Positions 9,091 through 17,406 of a stretch of DNA of 64,000 bases are shown one piece after another. This DNA comes from Candidatus Lutibacillus vidarii (lineage in GTDB: Bacteria; Actinomycetota; Actinomycetes; Actinomycetales; Dermatophilaceae). Made by a program: the position numbers and the translations under genes. The DNA lies in assembly GCA_016717165.1 (NCBI GenBank), contig JADKGA010000004.1:1-64000 (forward strand), written 5' to 3'. The notes under the pieces are model-generated. The model was not told the origin of the DNA. It saw only the letters and a list, made by a program, of their open reading frames with translations, and made no database searches. The stretch's first letter is position 1, and each line of letters starts with the position of its first letter.

Positions 9091-9656
9091 CGCGGGTCCT
9101 CCCTCCCAGGAGCGGTCGGCCGGGCGGCCGGAGTGGTCGATGCGGACGGACGTGCGGCCATCCGGTCGCGCAGGTGGGCCAGCCCGCGGGAGGCCTGGCT
9201 GCGAACCGTCCCGACCGCGCAGCCGAGCACGTCGGCGATCTCCGCGTCGTCAAGGCCCTCGTAGAACCTCAGAACGAGCACGGCCCGTTGCCGCGGCCCG
9301 ATCGTGGCGAGGAGGCGCCATACCTCGTCGCGCTCCTCGATCGGTGCCCCGGGCAGGGGAGCCGCGGCGTCCGCCTCGTCGGGAAGCTCCGGTATGGCGA
9401 CCGGGCGTTCGCGGTTGACGGCCCGACGCCACCACGACACGTGCAGCCGGGTCATCGTCTGGCGGGTGTAGCGGTCCAGCGACCCGGTGTCCTCGATCCG
9501 CGGCCAGGCGAGGTAGACCTTGACGAGAGCGTCCTGGACGAGGTCCTCGGCGCGGGCCCGGTCGCCGGTGAGGAGGTACCCGTACCGCAGCAGCGACCCG
9601 CTCCGCGCGGCGACGAAGGCGCCGAGCTCGGCGTCGCGCGCGTCCTCGTTCCGCAC
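9087..9656 (-). CDS. SigE-family ECF RNA polymerase sigma factor
   Basis: This 189-residue ECF sigma factor has region 2 (FVAARSGSLLRYGYLLTGD, AEDLVQDALVKVYLAWPRI) and region 4 (LLATIGPRQRAVLVLRFYEG, DAEIADVLGCAVGTVRSQ, helix-turn-helix) joined by a short linker. The RSGSLLR/YLLTGD and LGCAVGTVRSQ signatures are those of the SigE-family (Streptomyces-type) subgroup. I chose GTG 9656 because GGAAGGAG sits at the right distance; an open frame extends to 9698. It directs polymerase to stress or envelope promoters that cannot be named from sequence. It is coupled by ATGA overlap to the membrane propeller protein. Confidence 0.87.
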   Translation of the reverse strand: MRNEDARDAELGAFVAARSGSLLRYGYLLTGDRARAEDLVQDALVKVYLAWPRIEDTGSLDRYTRQTMTRLHVSWWRRAVNRERPVAIPELPDEADAAAPLPGAPIEERDEVWRLLATIGPRQRAVLVLRFYEGLDDAEIADVLGCAVGTVRSQASRGLAHLRDRMAARPSASTTPAARPTAPGREDPR

Positions 9657-9680
9657 CGGTGGCTCCTTCCGCTGGTCCAG

Positions 9681-9722
9681 CCTCTCACTGCCACTCACAG
9701 CTACTCACTGCCTCTCACTGCC
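9681..9722. repeat. CCTCTCACTGCC direct repeats in the sigma/ComB intergenic region
   Basis: CCTCTCACTGCC occurs at 9681-9692 and 9711-9722, 30 bp apart, with two weaker CACT copies between. The array sits just upstream of the sigma-factor start and about 50 bp upstream of the divergent ComB-GNAT gene. It may be a regulator site or a simple local duplication. Confidence 0.4.
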
Positions 9723-9774
9723 AGGACGCAGCGCGGGGCGGCACCGTTGCATGCCGGTAGGCAAGAATCACGCC

Positions 9775-10998
9775 ATGGACCGGTATGCCGACCAGGCCCC
9801 GCATCGGGTGCGCTTCGAGTGGGGCGCTCGTGGCGCCGCGGCGGTGGCCCCGCATGTCGTGGTCTGCGCGGTGGTCGACGTCCTCAGCTTCACCACCTGC
9901 GTGTCGGTCGCGGTCGACGCCGGGATCGCCGTCCACCCGCATCGGTGGGGCCGGGAGGGTGCGGCGGAGCGGGCCGCGGCCGTCGGCGGGGTCGTCGCTG
10001 TGGGCCGGGAGGAGGGCGAGGGCGTACCCCAGGCGGTGAGCCTCTCGCCGGCCTCGCTGAGGGCCGCCGCGACCTGGGCGCACGATATCGTCCTCCCCTC
10101 GCCCAACGGGGCGACGATCAGCGCCGTCGCCGCGGAGGCCGGGGCCACCGTCGTGGCCGCCTCGCTGCGCACCGCCCGGGTGGTGGCCGAGCACCTCGCC
10201 GCCGTCCTCGCCGCGGACCCGACGGGGACTGCAGCGGTCGCCGTCATCGCGTGCGGCGAGCGCTGGCCCGAGGACACCCTGCGCCCCGCGCTGGAGGACC
10301 TCGTCGGCGCCGGCGCCGTCCTCGACGCCCTGGCCGCCCTGGTCGGTGACGGCGCGCTCTCCCCCGACGCCCGAGCCGCTGCTGCGGCATACCGCGGGGT
10401 GTGCGCCGACCTGGCCGCGGCGCTGGGTGACACCGCGAGCGGACGCGAGCTGCGGGACCGTGGCTACCCCGACGACATCGCCATCGCCGTGGAGGTCGAC
10501 GCGTCGACGCTGGTGCCGGTCCTGCGCGAGGGTCGCTTCGTCGCCTTGGTCGGCGGAGTCGAGCTGCGCCGCGCGACCGCTGACGACTCGTCGCAGACGG
10601 CGGAGGTCTGGCTGCGGTCCTTCGCTGGCGCGCTGCCCACGGTGACCCGCGCCCACCCCGACGACGACGTGCGCCGATGGGTTCACGACGTGCTCGTTGC
10701 CGGCGGCAGGACCTGGGTCGCCGTCGACGGCGGTCGCGTCGTTGGCCTCCTCGCGCTTCGGCCCGGTTGGGTGGAGCAGCTGTATGTCGACCCCGCCGCC
10801 CAGGGACGCGGGATCGGCGCCGCCCTGCTCGACCTGGCCAAGGCCCGCAACCCGGGCGGGCTGCAGCTGTGGACCTTCCAGGTCAACGCGGGCGCACGGA
10901 GGTTCTACGCGCGCGAGGGCTTCGTCGAGGTCGAGCACACCGACGGAGCGGCGAACGAGGAGCGCGAGCCGGATGTCCGGCTGACCTGGAGCCGGTGA
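9775..10998 (+). CDS. ComB-like 2-phosphosulfolactate phosphatase domain fused to a GNAT acetyltransferase
   Basis: A single 407-residue frame holds two domains. Residues 1 to about 260 match the ComB/2-phosphosulfolactate phosphatase family (VVDVLSFTTCVSVAVDAG, DIVLPSPNGATISA, VIACGERWPEDTLRPALEDLVGAG, RGYPDDIAIAVEVDAS). Residues from about 265 to 400 are a GNAT N-acetyltransferase (VELRRATADDS, VEQLYVDPAAQGRGIGAALL with the acetyl-CoA loop, NAGARRFYAREGF). The junction VALVGG-VELRRATADD looks like a GNAT start fused directly to the phosphatase end. ATG 9775 fits the start of ComB homology. ComB acts in coenzyme M synthesis in archaea; its role in actinobacteria is unclear. A stop lost by sequence error at the junction cannot be excluded. 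Confidence 0.75.
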   Translation: MDRYADQAPHRVRFEWGARGAAAVAPHVVVCAVVDVLSFTTCVSVAVDAGIAVHPHRWGREGAAERAAAVGGVVAVGREEGEGVPQAVSLSPASLRAAATWAHDIVLPSPNGATISAVAAEAGATVVAASLRTARVVAEHLAAVLAADPTGTAAVAVIACGERWPEDTLRPALEDLVGAGAVLDALAALVGDGALSPDARAAAAAYRGVCADLAAALGDTASGRELRDRGYPDDIAIAVEVDASTLVPVLREGRFVALVGGVELRRATADDSSQTAEVWLRSFAGALPTVTRAHPDDDVRRWVHDVLVAGGRTWVAVDGGRVVGLLALRPGWVEQLYVDPAAQGRGIGAALLDLAKARNPGGLQLWTFQVNAGARRFYAREGFVEVEHTDGAANEEREPDVRLTWSR

Positions 10999-11044
10999 CC
11001 CCCTCCTTGCTCCCGTCGGAGCGACGGAGAGTTGGCGGCGGAGT

Positions 11045-11464
11045 TCAGTGCTCGGCAGCCTCTGCGGCCTCGGCGTCGGCCTTCGTCGCGTGGACGGTGC
11101 CGTGCGGGTGATGCGAGGGCGCGTAGATCGAGTAGACCTTGAGCGGCTCGTCGCCGGTATTGGTCACGTTGTGCCACCAGCCGGTCGGGACGAAGATCGC
11201 CCAGTCGGCCTCGACCTGCTTGTCATAGCTGAGGTCGTCCTTGGCCTTGCCCATCTGCACCCGGGCCTGGCCCGCCTCGATTCGGAGGAACTGGTCGGTC
11301 CCCTCGTGCAGCTCCAGGCCGATCTCCCCGCCGACCGGGATCGACATCAACGTCATCTGGAGGTGCTCCCCCGTCCACGCGGCGGTGCGGAAGGTGTCGT
11401 TGGCCGTCGTGACCTGCTCGACGTCGACGACATAGGGCTTGGGGCCATGATCGGTCAGTGCCAT
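11045..11464 (-). CDS. Cupin-domain protein
   Basis: This 139-residue single-domain cupin has the two metal-site motifs: GGEIGLELHEGTDQFLRIEAG (motif 1, His and Glu ligands) and PTGWWHNVTNTGDEPL (motif 2, His). A short alanine/glutamate-rich tail follows. Members of this small class bind a divalent metal and act as enzymes or small-molecule sensors; no substrate is evident. It converges on the ComB-GNAT gene (46-bp gap) and lies alone, 97 bp from the exchanger gene that follows. Confidence 0.8.
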   Translation of the reverse strand: MALTDHGPKPYVVDVEQVTTANDTFRTAAWTGEHLQMTLMSIPVGGEIGLELHEGTDQFLRIEAGQARVQMGKAKDDLSYDKQVEADWAIFVPTGWWHNVTNTGDEPLKVYSIYAPSHHPHGTVHATKADAEAAEAAEH

Positions 11465-11561
11465 GCCTGGTCCTCCTTGGACGGTCGGTCCCTCCAGGGT
11501 ATGCCGTTCCGTGGAGCCCGTCGCCCGGCCGACCCGACCCCGGCGGCGGCGGGGTGCGACA

Positions 11562-12539
11562 TCAGGTGACGATGAAGACCCCGACGGCGAAGCCGACGTA
11601 GCACAGCCCGGTCAGGGCGAGCCGACCCGCTGTCGCGCGGTGGGTCCGCATCAGCCAGAGGACGTAGAGCACCGAAACCATCGTCGCGACCGCGGCGATC
11701 GTCAGGGGGGCGTCATACCGCCACGGGGTCATGAGCAGCCCGATCCCCCCGGGCACGGTCGATTGGATCATCATCGCGCCGGCGATATTGGCCAGCGCCA
11801 GCTGCGTCTTGCCCTGGCGCACCCAGATGATCGCGTTGAGGGTCTCGGGCAGCTCGGTCGCCAGGGGGGACAGCAGCAGGGCGACAACGGTGGCGGGCAG
11901 CCCCAGCGCGGGCCCGGCCCACTCGAGCTGGTCGACGAAGATCTGGGTCGCCACGAAGATCACCGCGAGCGCACCGAGGGTCTGCACCCACACCGCCCAG
12001 GACGACGGGCGCTCGCTGCGCGGCTGGAGCTTGAGCGGCTCGAGGCCCTCGTGGCTGGCCGCGTCGCCGTCGTCGCCCATCTCCTTCCAGAAGTACAGCC
12101 CGTATGCCGCAAAGAGGACCCAGCCGAACCACGACTTGCCCGAGAAGGTCACCAGGCCAAGGAGGAAGGTGGCCGCGAAGACGACGAGGAACCAGGTCTG
12201 GTCCTTGGAGAGCCGTCGGGTGTCGACGCCGGTGATCGGACCGGGGTTGTGGCGCAGGAGCATGAGGCCGGTGACGGCATAGGCGACCGTCCCCACGACC
12301 AGCGGGCCGCCCAGGGCGGCACCCACGCCGAGGTCCTTGCCTTGGTCCGCACCACTGACGATCGCGACGAGAGTGACCAGGCTCTCCGGGAGCGCCGTGC
12401 CCACGGCGGCGAGGATGGAGCCGACGGCGACATGGCCGACCTGGAGGGTGACCCCCAGCCACTCGATGGCGTTGACGAACCACTCGCACGCCAGATAGAT
12501 GACGACTGCGCAGCCGAGCAGGAGCAGGATGTGCGTCAC
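11562..12539 (-). CDS. Calcium/cation antiporter (CaCA family)
   Basis: This 325-residue membrane protein has about ten hydrophobic helices and two alpha-repeats of the Ca2+/cation antiporter family. The first is GSILAAVGTALPESLVTLVAIVSG (GTALPES near residue 50), the second is LLSPLATELPETLNAIIWVRQGKTQLALANIAG (ATELPE). The acidic residues in these repeats line the cation path. It probably exchanges Ca2+ or another cation for Na+ or H+ across the cytoplasmic membrane. It lies 42 bp upstream of the TetR gene end, on the same strand, and may be read from the TetR promoter. Confidence 0.85.
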   Translation of the reverse strand: MTHILLLLGCAVVIYLACEWFVNAIEWLGVTLQVGHVAVGSILAAVGTALPESLVTLVAIVSGADQGKDLGVGAALGGPLVVGTVAYAVTGLMLLRHNPGPITGVDTRRLSKDQTWFLVVFAATFLLGLVTFSGKSWFGWVLFAAYGLYFWKEMGDDGDAASHEGLEPLKLQPRSERPSSWAVWVQTLGALAVIFVATQIFVDQLEWAGPALGLPATVVALLLSPLATELPETLNAIIWVRQGKTQLALANIAGAMMIQSTVPGGIGLLMTPWRYDAPLTIAAVATMVSVLYVLWLMRTHRATAGRLALTGLCYVGFAVGVFIVT

Positions 12540-12581
12540 CGGCAGGGCCTTCGGACGGGTGCTGACAGGGCCGATGGCACC

Positions 12582-13157
12582 CTAGCAGCCGGGGCAGGCC
12601 CCCCGAATGAGCCGCATGATGACCCGACGGACGTCCTCGGCGGGGACGCCCTCGGCCACCTGACGGGCCCCGGCCTGGACCAGGCCGGTCACCAAAGGGG
12701 TGAGGACCTCGGGGTCCAGTGCGCCGCAGTCGACCAGGGCGGCGCCGACGATATCGCCGAACTGGTCGTGCAGCTCGCGGACCCGGTCGTGGCACTCCTT
12801 CGGCAGGTCGAGCGAGGAGAGCCGCATCATCGCGGTGTGACCGGACACGGCCGAGTCCAGGGTGGAGGCGATATAGGCCTCGATCCGGTCCATCGGCGCA
12901 CCCTCAGCAGGGACCTCGGTCTCGATCCGCTCCATCGCCGCGCGGAAGAACTCCTCGACACCGGCCCGGATCAGCGCGGCGGTCGACGGGAAGTACTGGT
13001 AGGTGCTGCTCCGGGCGAGCCCGGCCATCGCCGCGACGGCGGCCGGAGTGATCGCATGGGGCCCGTCGACGGCGAGAATCTGTGCCGCGGCCTGCACCAA
13101 TGCCGATCGGCGCAGCGCTTGGTGCTCGGCGAGAGTGGGGGCTTCGATGCGCGGCAC
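12582..13157 (-). CDS. TetR/AcrR-family transcriptional regulator
   Basis: The 191-residue protein has an N-terminal TetR helix-turn-helix (VQAAAQILAVDGPHAITPAAVAAMAGLARSSTYQYF in segments at residues 20-57) and a variable C-terminal ligand domain. It is divergent from a DHA2 multidrug exporter with an 85-bp shared promoter containing an inverted repeat, the classic layout of a local repressor controlling its exporter. The inducer is unknown. It ends with a cysteine pair (CPGC). Confidence 0.87.
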   Translation of the reverse strand: MPRIEAPTLAEHQALRRSALVQAAAQILAVDGPHAITPAAVAAMAGLARSSTYQYFPSTAALIRAGVEEFFRAAMERIETEVPAEGAPMDRIEAYIASTLDSAVSGHTAMMRLSSLDLPKECHDRVRELHDQFGDIVGAALVDCGALDPEVLTPLVTGLVQAGARQVAEGVPAEDVRRVIMRLIRGACPGC

Positions 13158-13213
13158 GGCTCCATCATCACCCTGGCCACGTCCAACGACAAAGTCCCCC
13201 CGGGGGTATTATC

Positions 13214-13229
13214 CCGACAGATGTGTCGG
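13214..13229. promoter_or_regulatory. Inverted repeat between TetR and the MFS exporter
   Basis: CCGACA-GATG-TGTCGG is a perfect 6-bp inverted repeat, 14 bp before the exporter ATG. A TATTAT (13207-13212) next to it could be a -10 element. Its position between the divergent regulator and target makes it a good candidate TetR operator. Confidence 0.5.
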
Positions 13230-13242
13230 TACACTGCGAGCC

Positions 13243-14841
13243 ATGCCCGCGCGACACGAGCTGCACGACGTCCCCACCCCCCGCTCGACCATCGACGGCT
13301 CCGGATGGCTCGCCCTGGTGACCCTGGGCTTGGGGGTCGGCACGGTGATCATGGACGCGACGATCGTCAATGTCGCCCTCCCCAAGGTCATCGAGGAGCT
13401 CGCCCTTACCTCGGCGGACGCCCAGTGGCTCAACGCGGCATACTCCCTGGTCTTCGCCGCCCTGCTCCTCCTCGTCGGCCGGGTGGGCGACCTCTACGGC
13501 CGGCGACGGATCTTCGCGGTCGGCATGACCGTCTTCATGCTCGCCAGCGTCGTCGCGGGCCTCGCGGGGTCCGCACCGGTCCTCATCATCGCGCGGCTCG
13601 TGCAGGGCATCGGGGCCGCCATGGTGGTCCCCAGCACGCTGTCCGCGCTCAACGCCACCTTCGTCGGGCGGGCCCGCACCATCGCCTTCGCCGTCTGGGG
13701 CGCCTCGATCGGCGGCATGGCCGCGGTCGGCCCCTGGCTCGGCGGGTGGTTGGCCACCTATGTCTCCTGGCGTTGGGCCTTCTGGCTCAATATCCCCGTC
13801 GGCCTGGTCGTCCTCTTTGGCATCGCCCGCGCCCTGCCCGAGAGCCGCGACCCGTCGGCCCGACGCGGCTTCGACTGGACCGGCGTCGCCCTCTCCAGCG
13901 TCGGTATGGCGGCCCTGGTCTTCGCCTTCATCGAGGGCTCCTACTTCGGCTGGTGGCGCCAGAGCAGCGGGGCGCTCTCCCCCGTGCCGATCTCGCTCGG
14001 CCTCGGCCTGGTCGCCCTGGCCATCTTCCTCCTGGTGACCCGACGCCGGGCGAGCCAGGACCAGCCGGTGCTCGTCGACCTCGGGCTCTTCTCCGCCCGC
14101 TCGTTCCGGTACGGCATCATCGCCGCGCTCATCGTCGCCTTCGGCGAGTTCGGCCTGCTCTTCACCCTGCCGCTGCTGCTCCAGGGCGCCCTCGGCTACA
14201 CCCCGCTCGGGACCGGCACGATCATCCTCGTCCTGGCCCTGGGCACCTTCCTCATCTCCGGGGCACTGCCTCAGATCACCCCGCGGATCGGCCAGCGGGC
14301 CGTGGTCCGGATCGGGCTGCTCCTCGAGGCGGTGGCCGTCGGCGGGCTCGCCCTCACGTTGAGCCGGACCATCCCGGGCCTGCTCGTCGCGGCCTGGCTC
14401 TTCGTCTACGGCCTCGGCGTCGGTATGGCGACCGCCCAGCTGACCAGCGTCATCCTCTCCGACGTCCCGGTCCGCGAGAGCGGCCAGGCCTCGGGCCTGC
14501 AGAGCTCGGTCCGCCAGCTCGGTTCGGCCCTGGGCGTCGCGGTCCTCGGCGGCCTGCTCATCGGCGTCCTCGGCTCCACCGCGCGGGCCAACCTGGCCTT
14601 CCTGCCCGGCGGGGCCGGCGACCAGATCGCCGAGGCGGTCCAGGGCAGTGCGGGCATCGCCATCGCGGGCCTGGCAGGCCAGCCCGACGTCTTCGGGGCG
14701 GCAGCCGACGCGATGGTCCACGCCAGCAAGGTGACGACCGGGGCCGCGGCCGTCGTCATCTTCATCGGCCTCCTCGCGACCCTGGCCCTCCCGCATGTCC
14801 CGCACGGCAGGCACGAGGCGCACGAGGGCGCCGGCGCCTGA
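13243..14841 (+). CDS. DHA2-family (14-TM) MFS multidrug exporter
   Basis: The 532-residue protein has about 14 TM helices and DHA2 signatures: DATIVNVALPKVIEEL in TM1, motif A GRVGDLYGRRRIF between TM2 and TM3, RLVQGIGAAMVVPSTLSALN in TM4 and motif C-like GPWLGGWLATYVSWRWAF in TM5. The 14-TM drug/H+ antiporters of this group export dyes, antiseptics or antibiotics, or self-made metabolites. It is divergent from a TetR regulator and carries that regulator's probable operator just upstream. The substrate cannot be predicted. Confidence 0.9.
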   Translation: MPARHELHDVPTPRSTIDGSGWLALVTLGLGVGTVIMDATIVNVALPKVIEELALTSADAQWLNAAYSLVFAALLLLVGRVGDLYGRRRIFAVGMTVFMLASVVAGLAGSAPVLIIARLVQGIGAAMVVPSTLSALNATFVGRARTIAFAVWGASIGGMAAVGPWLGGWLATYVSWRWAFWLNIPVGLVVLFGIARALPESRDPSARRGFDWTGVALSSVGMAALVFAFIEGSYFGWWRQSSGALSPVPISLGLGLVALAIFLLVTRRRASQDQPVLVDLGLFSARSFRYGIIAALIVAFGEFGLLFTLPLLLQGALGYTPLGTGTIILVLALGTFLISGALPQITPRIGQRAVVRIGLLLEAVAVGGLALTLSRTIPGLLVAAWLFVYGLGVGMATAQLTSVILSDVPVRESGQASGLQSSVRQLGSALGVAVLGGLLIGVLGSTARANLAFLPGGAGDQIAEAVQGSAGIAIAGLAGQPDVFGAAADAMVHASKVTTGAAAVVIFIGLLATLALPHVPHGRHEAHEGAGA

Positions 14842-14910
14842 CCCGGCATACCGGCCCGTGCGCGGGGTTCGCGGTGGTGAGCCGGGCGCGGGAGGGAGGA
14901 CGATGGCGGT

Positions 14911-15736
14911 ATGCCGCGCCTGACGACCTTCACCCGTGATGGTCTGGTCTTCGACGTCGACGACACCGGCCCGCTCGACGGGCCGCCGGTCGTCCTCCTC
15001 CACGGGTTCCCGACCGACCGGACCTCGTGGCAGGGCATCAGCGCCCTGCTCCACGACGCGGGCCTGCGCACCCTGGCCCCGGACCAGCGCGGCTACGCCC
15101 CCGGGGCGCGGCCTTCGGGCCGGGCGGCCTATGTGATGTCCGAGCTCGTCGGGGACATCGTGGCCCTGCTCGACGCCGCGGAGGTCGACCGCGCGCATGT
15201 CGTCGGGCACGACTGGGGCGGCGGGGTGGCGTGGAGCCTCGCCGGGAGCCACGTCGAGCGAGTCGCCTCGCTCACCGCCTTGTCGACCCCGCACCCCGCG
15301 GCGATGAACCGGGCCTTCCGCTCGTTCGACCAGGCCCGCCGGTCCTGGTACATGGGCGCCTTCCAGATCCCCTGGCTGCCCGAGCGGGTCCTCTCGGTCG
15401 GCTTCGAGGAGGGGCTGCGCCGCGGCGGGCTCCCCGCCGAGGCGGCCGCGCACTATGCCGCGCGGATGGCCGAGGACCGGGCGCTGGAGTGCGCGATCGG
15501 GTGGTACCGCGCGCTGCCGCTCAGCCGTGGGTCGGCCCATCGGGTGCACGCCCCGACGACCTACGTCTGGGGCTCCGCCGACCCCTTACCTGGGTCGGCA
15601 TGCCGTCGAGCTGACCCGGGAACATGTCACCGGCGAGTACCGCTTCGTCGAGCTCGTCGAAGGGCACTGGCTGCCCGAGCGGGCCGCGCCGGAGTGCGCG
15701 GCCGAGATCATCGCGCGGGTCCAGTCGGTCGGCTGA
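14911..15736 (+). CDS. Alpha/beta hydrolase, epoxide-hydrolase-like, one frameshift
   Basis: The corrected product is 274 residues with the alpha/beta-hydrolase fold: oxyanion motif LLHGFPTDRTSW (29-40), nucleophile Asp101 in VVGHDWGGGVAW, and the catalytic His in VEGHWLPER near the C-terminus. The aspartate nucleophile and GHDWGG point to the epoxide hydrolase/haloalkane dehalogenase branch. An extra T at 15586-15587 (CCCTTACC where CCCTACC keeps the frame) shifts the frame after residue 225; the downstream frame continues YLGRHAVELTREHVTGEYRF to the TGA at 15734. This looks like a one-base error. The start ATG 14911 lies inside the recurrent GGTATGCC octamer. Confidence 0.83.
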
Positions 15737-15757
15737 CCCGGGGTGTTGCGCCGACGG

Positions 15758-16387
15758 TCAGGGCGCGCCGAGGCGCAGGCCGAAGGCGACCAGCGCGGTG
15801 CCGGCCGTCGCGTCGACCGCCCGGCGGGCCCGACGCCCGGCGAGCAGCCTCCGGGCCCGATGCGCGCCGAGGATGATCGCGGCGAACCAGACCAGCCCCT
15901 CGAGGTCGTGGACCAGCGCGAGGAGCACGCCCATCCCTAGCGGCGACACCCCGTCGGGGAGGAAGTGCGGCACCGCGGCGACATAGAAGGCCCCGACCTT
16001 CGGGTTGAGCAGGTTCGCGACGAGCCCCTGCCGGAAGCCCCGCGCGGGTGTCAGCGCCAGCGCGGTCGGGTCTGCGGCGGGGTCGGTGTGGTCACCTCGC
16101 CAGGCCGCCCGCAGCAACCGAAAACCCAAGAGCAGCAGGTATGCCGCACCGGCATACCGCAGCACGGTGTACCCGAGAACCCAGGTGGCGAGCAGCGCGG
16201 AGACCCCGACGGCGGCCGCCACTCCCCAGGCGAGCACGCCGACGAAGATGCCGGCGGCGGTCGCGGCGCCCACCCGGCGGCCACCGGCCAGGGTGGCGCG
16301 CAGGACCATCACCGTGTCGATGCCGGGGGTGACCGTCACCAGCCCAGCGAGCACGGCGAAGGAGACCAGGGCCGACGACACGCTCAC
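15758..16387 (-). CDS. LysE/RhtB-family amino-acid exporter
   Basis: The 209-residue protein has six hydrophobic helices and the LysE-family N-terminus (FAVLAGLVTVTPGIDTVMVLRATLAGG), AGAAYLLLLGFRLLRAA in TM3 and FRQGLVANLLNPKVGAFYVAAVPHF. These proteins export amino acids or their analogues using the proton gradient. It converges with the hydrolase gene and is divergent from the ABC exporter operon. Its coding sequence holds an inverted pair of the recurrent octamer at 16138-16158. Confidence 0.9.
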   Translation of the reverse strand: MSVSSALVSFAVLAGLVTVTPGIDTVMVLRATLAGGRRVGAATAAGIFVGVLAWGVAAAVGVSALLATWVLGYTVLRYAGAAYLLLLGFRLLRAAWRGDHTDPAADPTALALTPARGFRQGLVANLLNPKVGAFYVAAVPHFLPDGVSPLGMGVLLALVHDLEGLVWFAAIILGAHRARRLLAGRRARRAVDATAGTALVAFGLRLGAP

Positions 16388-16443
16388 CGGTCCGAGCCTA
16401 GATGCCCTGGGGGTGCGGGCCCGGGGGCCATAGCGTTGTCGTC

Positions 16444-17406
16444 ATGGTCAATGCCATCGAGATCGACGGGCTGGTCAAGAGGTTCGGCTCGTTCACCGCA
16501 CTGAACGGGCTCGACCTGCAGGTCCGTACCGGTGAGGTGCACGGGCTGCTCGGCCCCAATGGCGCCGGCAAGTCGACCGCGATCCGGGTGGTCCTCGGGC
16601 TGCTCCGCGCGGACGGCGGCTCGGTCAGCCTCCTCGGCGGCGACCCCTGGCGGGATGCCGTGGCGCTGCACCGCCGGCTGGCCTATGTCCCCGGCGATGT
16701 CTCGCTGTGGCCGGGGATGACCGGCGGGGAGGCGATCGACCTGCTCGGCACGCTCCGCGGTGGCCTCGACGAGGGCCGGCGTGCCCACCTGCTCGAGCGC
16801 TTCGAGCTCGACCCGACGAAGAAGGGCCGCAGCTATTCCAAGGGCAACCGGCAGAAGGTCGCCATCGTCGCCGCGCTCGCCTCCGACGTCGAGCTGCTTG
16901 TCCTCGACGAGCCGACCTCGGGGCTGGACCCACTGATGGAGGCCGTCTTCCAGGACGAGATCGCCGCCGAGAAGGCCCGGGGCCGCTCGATCCTGCTCTC
17001 CAGCCACATCCTCACCGAGGTCGAGGCATTGGCCGACCGGATCAGCATCATCCGCGACGGGGTCATCGTCGACTCGGGGACCTTGGACCAGATGCGGGCG
17101 CACGCCCGGACCTCGGTCACGGCGCGGCTGACCCGGCAGCCGCTGCAGCCGCACGCCCTGCCCGGGGTCTCCGGCGCCCGGCTCGATGGCGGCCTGCTGA
17201 CCTGCACCGTCGACCCGCACCGGCTCAGCGACCTCATGGGGACCCTGGCCGCCTATGGCATCGAGTCGCTGACGGTGAGCCCGCCCTCGCTGGAGGACCT
17301 TTTCCTGCGCCACTACGACGGCCCGAGCGGGTCGAACGGCGCTGGGGGCTCGGGCGGTTCGGCTGGCTCGCCCGGTGCGGGACTCGATGCCGGAGCCCCG
17401 GCGTGA
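16444..17406 (+). CDS. ABC exporter ATP-binding protein (polyketide-antibiotic-exporter type)
   Basis: The 320-residue ATPase has Walker A GPNGAGKS (residues 39-46), a signature reading YSKGNRQKV in place of LSGGQ, Walker B LLVLDEPTSGLDP and the H-loop SSHILTE. A C-terminal DrrA-type extension follows (VTARLTRQPLQ...LTVSPPSLEDLFLRHY) and ends in a Gly/Ser-rich tail. SKGNRQK variants are typical of actinobacterial export ATPases paired with a single 12-TM permease. It overlaps the permease gene by 4 bp. Confidence 0.9.
   Translation: MVNAIEIDGLVKRFGSFTALNGLDLQVRTGEVHGLLGPNGAGKSTAIRVVLGLLRADGGSVSLLGGDPWRDAVALHRRLAYVPGDVSLWPGMTGGEAIDLLGTLRGGLDEGRRAHLLERFELDPTKKGRSYSKGNRQKVAIVAALASDVELLVLDEPTSGLDPLMEAVFQDEIAAEKARGRSILLSSHILTEVEALADRISIIRDGVIVDSGTLDQMRAHARTSVTARLTRQPLQPHALPGVSGARLDGGLLTCTVDPHRLSDLMGTLAAYGIESLTVSPPSLEDLFLRHYDGPSGSNGAGGSGGSAGSPGAGLDAGAPA

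Noticed and set aside
11463..14939. A 1158-codon open frame on the plus strand
   Set aside because: It runs antisense across the exchanger and TetR genes and then in a wrong frame through the MFS gene. Its composition (runs of Arg, Gly, Asp, His) is typical of a high-G+C shadow frame, and all three real genes have clear family motifs.
13168..15549. A 793-codon open frame on the minus strand
   Set aside because: Antisense to the MFS exporter and hydrolase; low-complexity Glu/Asp/Gly/Arg sequence without any family motif.
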